A stretch of 64,000 nucleotides of DNA. Origin: Clostridium sp. CAG:780. GTDB lineage: Bacteria > Bacillota > Clostridia > TANB77 > CAG-508. Each line of letters begins with the position of its first letter. The first letter of the stretch is position 1. A model generated the notes under the pieces. It did not search any database. It was given only the letters and a program-made list of their open reading frames with translations, and was not told where the DNA came from. The stretch covers positions 1-64,000 of the forward strand of contig HF994452.1 in the NCBI GenBank assembly GCA_000434195.1. Direction: 5' to 3'. The translations under genes and the position numbers were made by a program. Below are positions 62,832-64,000 of this stretch, one piece after another.

Positions 62832-63575
62832 ATGTTAGATAATATAGAAGTTTTATATCATAGCAGTATAAGAATTAACAAAGAAAAAATAATTTATATA
62901 GATCCATTTAAAATAGATAGAAATTTTAATGATGCAGATATTATTTTTATAACACACGACCACTATGACCATTATTCTGAAGAAGATATAGAGAAGGTTA
63001 TAAATGAAAACACAACTATTATAATACCAGAAGATAATGATGCAGATATTGTTTTTATAACACACGATCATTATGACCATTATTCTGAAGAAGATATAGA
63101 TAAGGTTATAAATGAAAACACAACTATTATAATACCAGAAGAATTATTAACAAAACTGTTAAGAAAAGGCATAAATAAAAATGCAATTATTACAGTAGAG
63201 CCAAACAAAGAATATGTGGTAGAAGGAATTAAATTTAAAACAATACCAGCATATAATACAAACAAAACATTCCATCCAAAAGGAAACGATTGGGTTGGCT
63301 ACATTATTACAATAAATAATATTAGATATTATATTGCAGGAGATACAGACATTACAGAAGAAAATAAAAAAGTAAAATGTGATGTTGCTTTTGTTCCAGT
63401 TGGAGGAACATATACAATGGATTTCAAAGAGGCAGCACAATTAATCAACGAAATACAACCTAAAATAGCAATCCCAATTCATTATGGTAGTGTAGTTGGA
63501 ACAAACCAAGATGCTACAGATTTTGTGAAATTATTGAATCCAAGTATAAAAGGTATAATTTTAATGAAACAATAA
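62832..63575 (+). CDS. Metallo-beta-lactamase-fold hydrolase with an internally duplicated HxHxDH segment
   Basis: The protein has 247 residues from ATG 62832, following AGGAGG (62821-62826). This is a UlaG/YtkL-type small MBL-fold protein: LYHSSIRI near the start, then the metal-binding motif THDHYDH, then GYIITINNIRYYIAGDTDITEE (metal Asp), PVGGTYTMD and IPIHYG (His). A 36-residue segment including DADIIFITHDHYDHYSEEDI is present twice in tandem (about residues 33-68 and 69-104). The enzyme family is about 210 residues without the extra copy. Which copy feeds the active site is unclear; substrate unknown. Confidence 0.82.
   Translation: MLDNIEVLYHSSIRINKEKIIYIDPFKIDRNFNDADIIFITHDHYDHYSEEDIEKVINENTTIIIPEDNDADIVFITHDHYDHYSEEDIDKVINENTTIIIPEELLTKLLRKGINKNAIITVEPNKEYVVEGIKFKTIPAYNTNKTFHPKGNDWVGYIITINNIRYYIAGDTDITEENKKVKCDVAFVPVGGTYTMDFKEAAQLINEIQPKIAIPIHYGSVVGTNQDATDFVKLLNPSIKGIILMKQ
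62927..63142 (+). repeat. 108-bp in-frame tandem duplication in the MBL gene
   Basis: Units 62927-63034 and 63035-63142 are nearly identical (a few differences, such as ATT/GTT and GAG/GAT). The period of 108 bases (36 codons) keeps the frame. Confidence 0.85.
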
Positions 63576-63594
63576 ATGAAAGAAGGAATGAACA

Positions 63595-63771
63595 ATGCAA
63601 TTTTCCAATAAAGATATACAACTATTTAATGAAGCAGGAATAAATGTAGAAAATAAGAATTATACAAATGATGAAGTAGAAAGATTTAAAATAAAAGTTA
63701 CAGATTTTATAATGAGTCAAAGCACAAAAGATATAGAAAAATATAGTAAGAAATTTAGTAGTTTATTATAA
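63595..63771 (+). CDS. Small hypothetical protein
   Basis: The product has 58 residues (MQFSNKDIQLFNEAGI, NDEVERFKIKVTDFIMS, SKKFSSLL). AAGGAATG-type Shine-Dalgarno lies before ATG 63595. It is helical and soluble, with no recognised domain. It lies 20 bases after the MBL gene and 10 bases before the next, in one likely operon. Confidence 0.55.
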   Translation: MQFSNKDIQLFNEAGINVENKNYTNDEVERFKIKVTDFIMSQSTKDIEKYSKKFSSLL

Positions 63772-63781
63772 GGGATTAGAT

Positions 63782-64000
63782 ATGAATAAAGAAGAGATAA
63801 TAGAATATTGTTTAACATTAGAAAATACATTTAAAGATTGTCCATTTTCAGATGATTTTGAATCTGTTACAATGAAACATTGCAAGAATAAAAAGTGGTT
63901 TGCACTAATTATGAATGTCAATAATAAGTTATATCTTAATGTAAAAACAGATCCAAACTATTCTGATATATTAAGAAATACTTATGATTATATAATACCT
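63782..64000 (+). CDS. MmcQ/YjbR family protein (3' end beyond the window)
   Basis: The first 73 residues are in view: MNKEEIIEYCLTLENTF, CPFSDDFESVTMKH, KNKKWFALIM, YLNVKTDP. This is the start pattern of MmcQ/YjbR proteins (PF04237), small cytoplasmic CyaY-like-fold proteins of uncertain DNA-binding role. It is cut by the window end. Confidence 0.75.
   Translation, partial: MNKEEIIEYCLTLENTFKDCPFSDDFESVTMKHCKNKKWFALIMNVNNKLYLNVKTDPNYSDILRNTYDYIIP

Larger units (their letters stand above)
31321..64000. mobile_element. Tn1549-like integrative conjugative element (left part, right end not seen)
   Basis: The gene order ParA, ParB, thioester/Cna-B adhesin, methylase-helicase with TnpV, DUF3848, TOPRIM/DUF3991, MobC, relaxase, PcfB, VirD4, Maff2, TrbL-like, PrgI, VirB4, sortase/CHAP is that of clostridial Tn1549-family elements. 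Resistance genes (erm, ABC-F) are embedded. The left boundary is placed after the queH terminator by content only; I could not see an attachment repeat or an integrase. The last genes (62832 onward) may be cargo or flank. Confidence 0.8.

Overview
The window is a 64 kb stretch of very AT-rich DNA (about 27% GC on line 3001-3060, counted by eye) with every recognisable gene on the + strand. Gene content (TagO-type initiating transferase, sortase-type cell-wall anchors, a Tn1549-like conjugative element, ShD-led tightly packed operons) points to a Gram-positive, low-GC Firmicute, most likely an uncultured gut clostridium; the exact taxon is a guess.

Layout. 126-1520: wall-anchored VWA protein. 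1707-2711: two GC-richer, mutually related orphan genes, each with its own near-perfect sigma-A promoter and its own hairpin. 2856-3557: rpiA. 3574-13449: a run of glycosyltransferases (GT2, GT4, GT32-like) and a polytopic membrane protein. 13567-17022: exported wall proteins (ricin-lectin/glucosaminidase/SH3 protein; cadherin-like-domain protein). 17070-20655: polymerase/ligase-like membrane protein and two more transferases. 20720-22231: Wzt/Wzm (TagH/TagG)-type ABC exporter. 22368-30213: TagO/WecA-type initiating enzyme, GtrB-like lipid-linked sugar transferase, several GT-C-like membrane proteins, and ruvB embedded among them. 30216-31259: QueH fused to a GNAT domain. Together 3574-30213 reads as a locus that builds, decorates and exports a cell-surface polysaccharide.

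From about 31.3 kb to the right edge lies an integrative conjugative element of Tn1549 type (left part only; no integrase in view): ParA/ParB, thioester/Cna-B adhesin, giant methylase-helicase with a TnpV gene nested in another frame, erm and ABC-F antibiotic resistance genes, DUF3848 and TOPRIM proteins, oriT-like region, MobC, relaxase, PcfB, VirD4 coupling protein, Maff2-type pilin-like protein, TrbL/VirB6-like, PrgI, VirB4, sortase B and CHAP hydrolase, then a metallo-beta-lactamase-fold protein with a duplicated metal-binding segment and a MmcQ/YjbR protein cut by the window end.

Most notable observation. Four genes (two GT-C-like membrane proteins, parA and the VirD4 coupling protein) are each split by exactly one frame change. 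In all four the break lies at an in-frame CGG codon followed by A, and skipping the C (reading GGA, Gly) restores the full family-length protein. Reading all other AT-rich genes by eye, I find no other in-frame CGG codon: CGG occurs only in other frames (for example aac-gga, acg-gat). The pattern suggests that CGG is not decoded normally in this organism and that CGGA acts as a +1 frameshift (or four-base glycine) signal. The only other in-frame CGG codons are three in the two GC-rich orphan genes, which look foreign.
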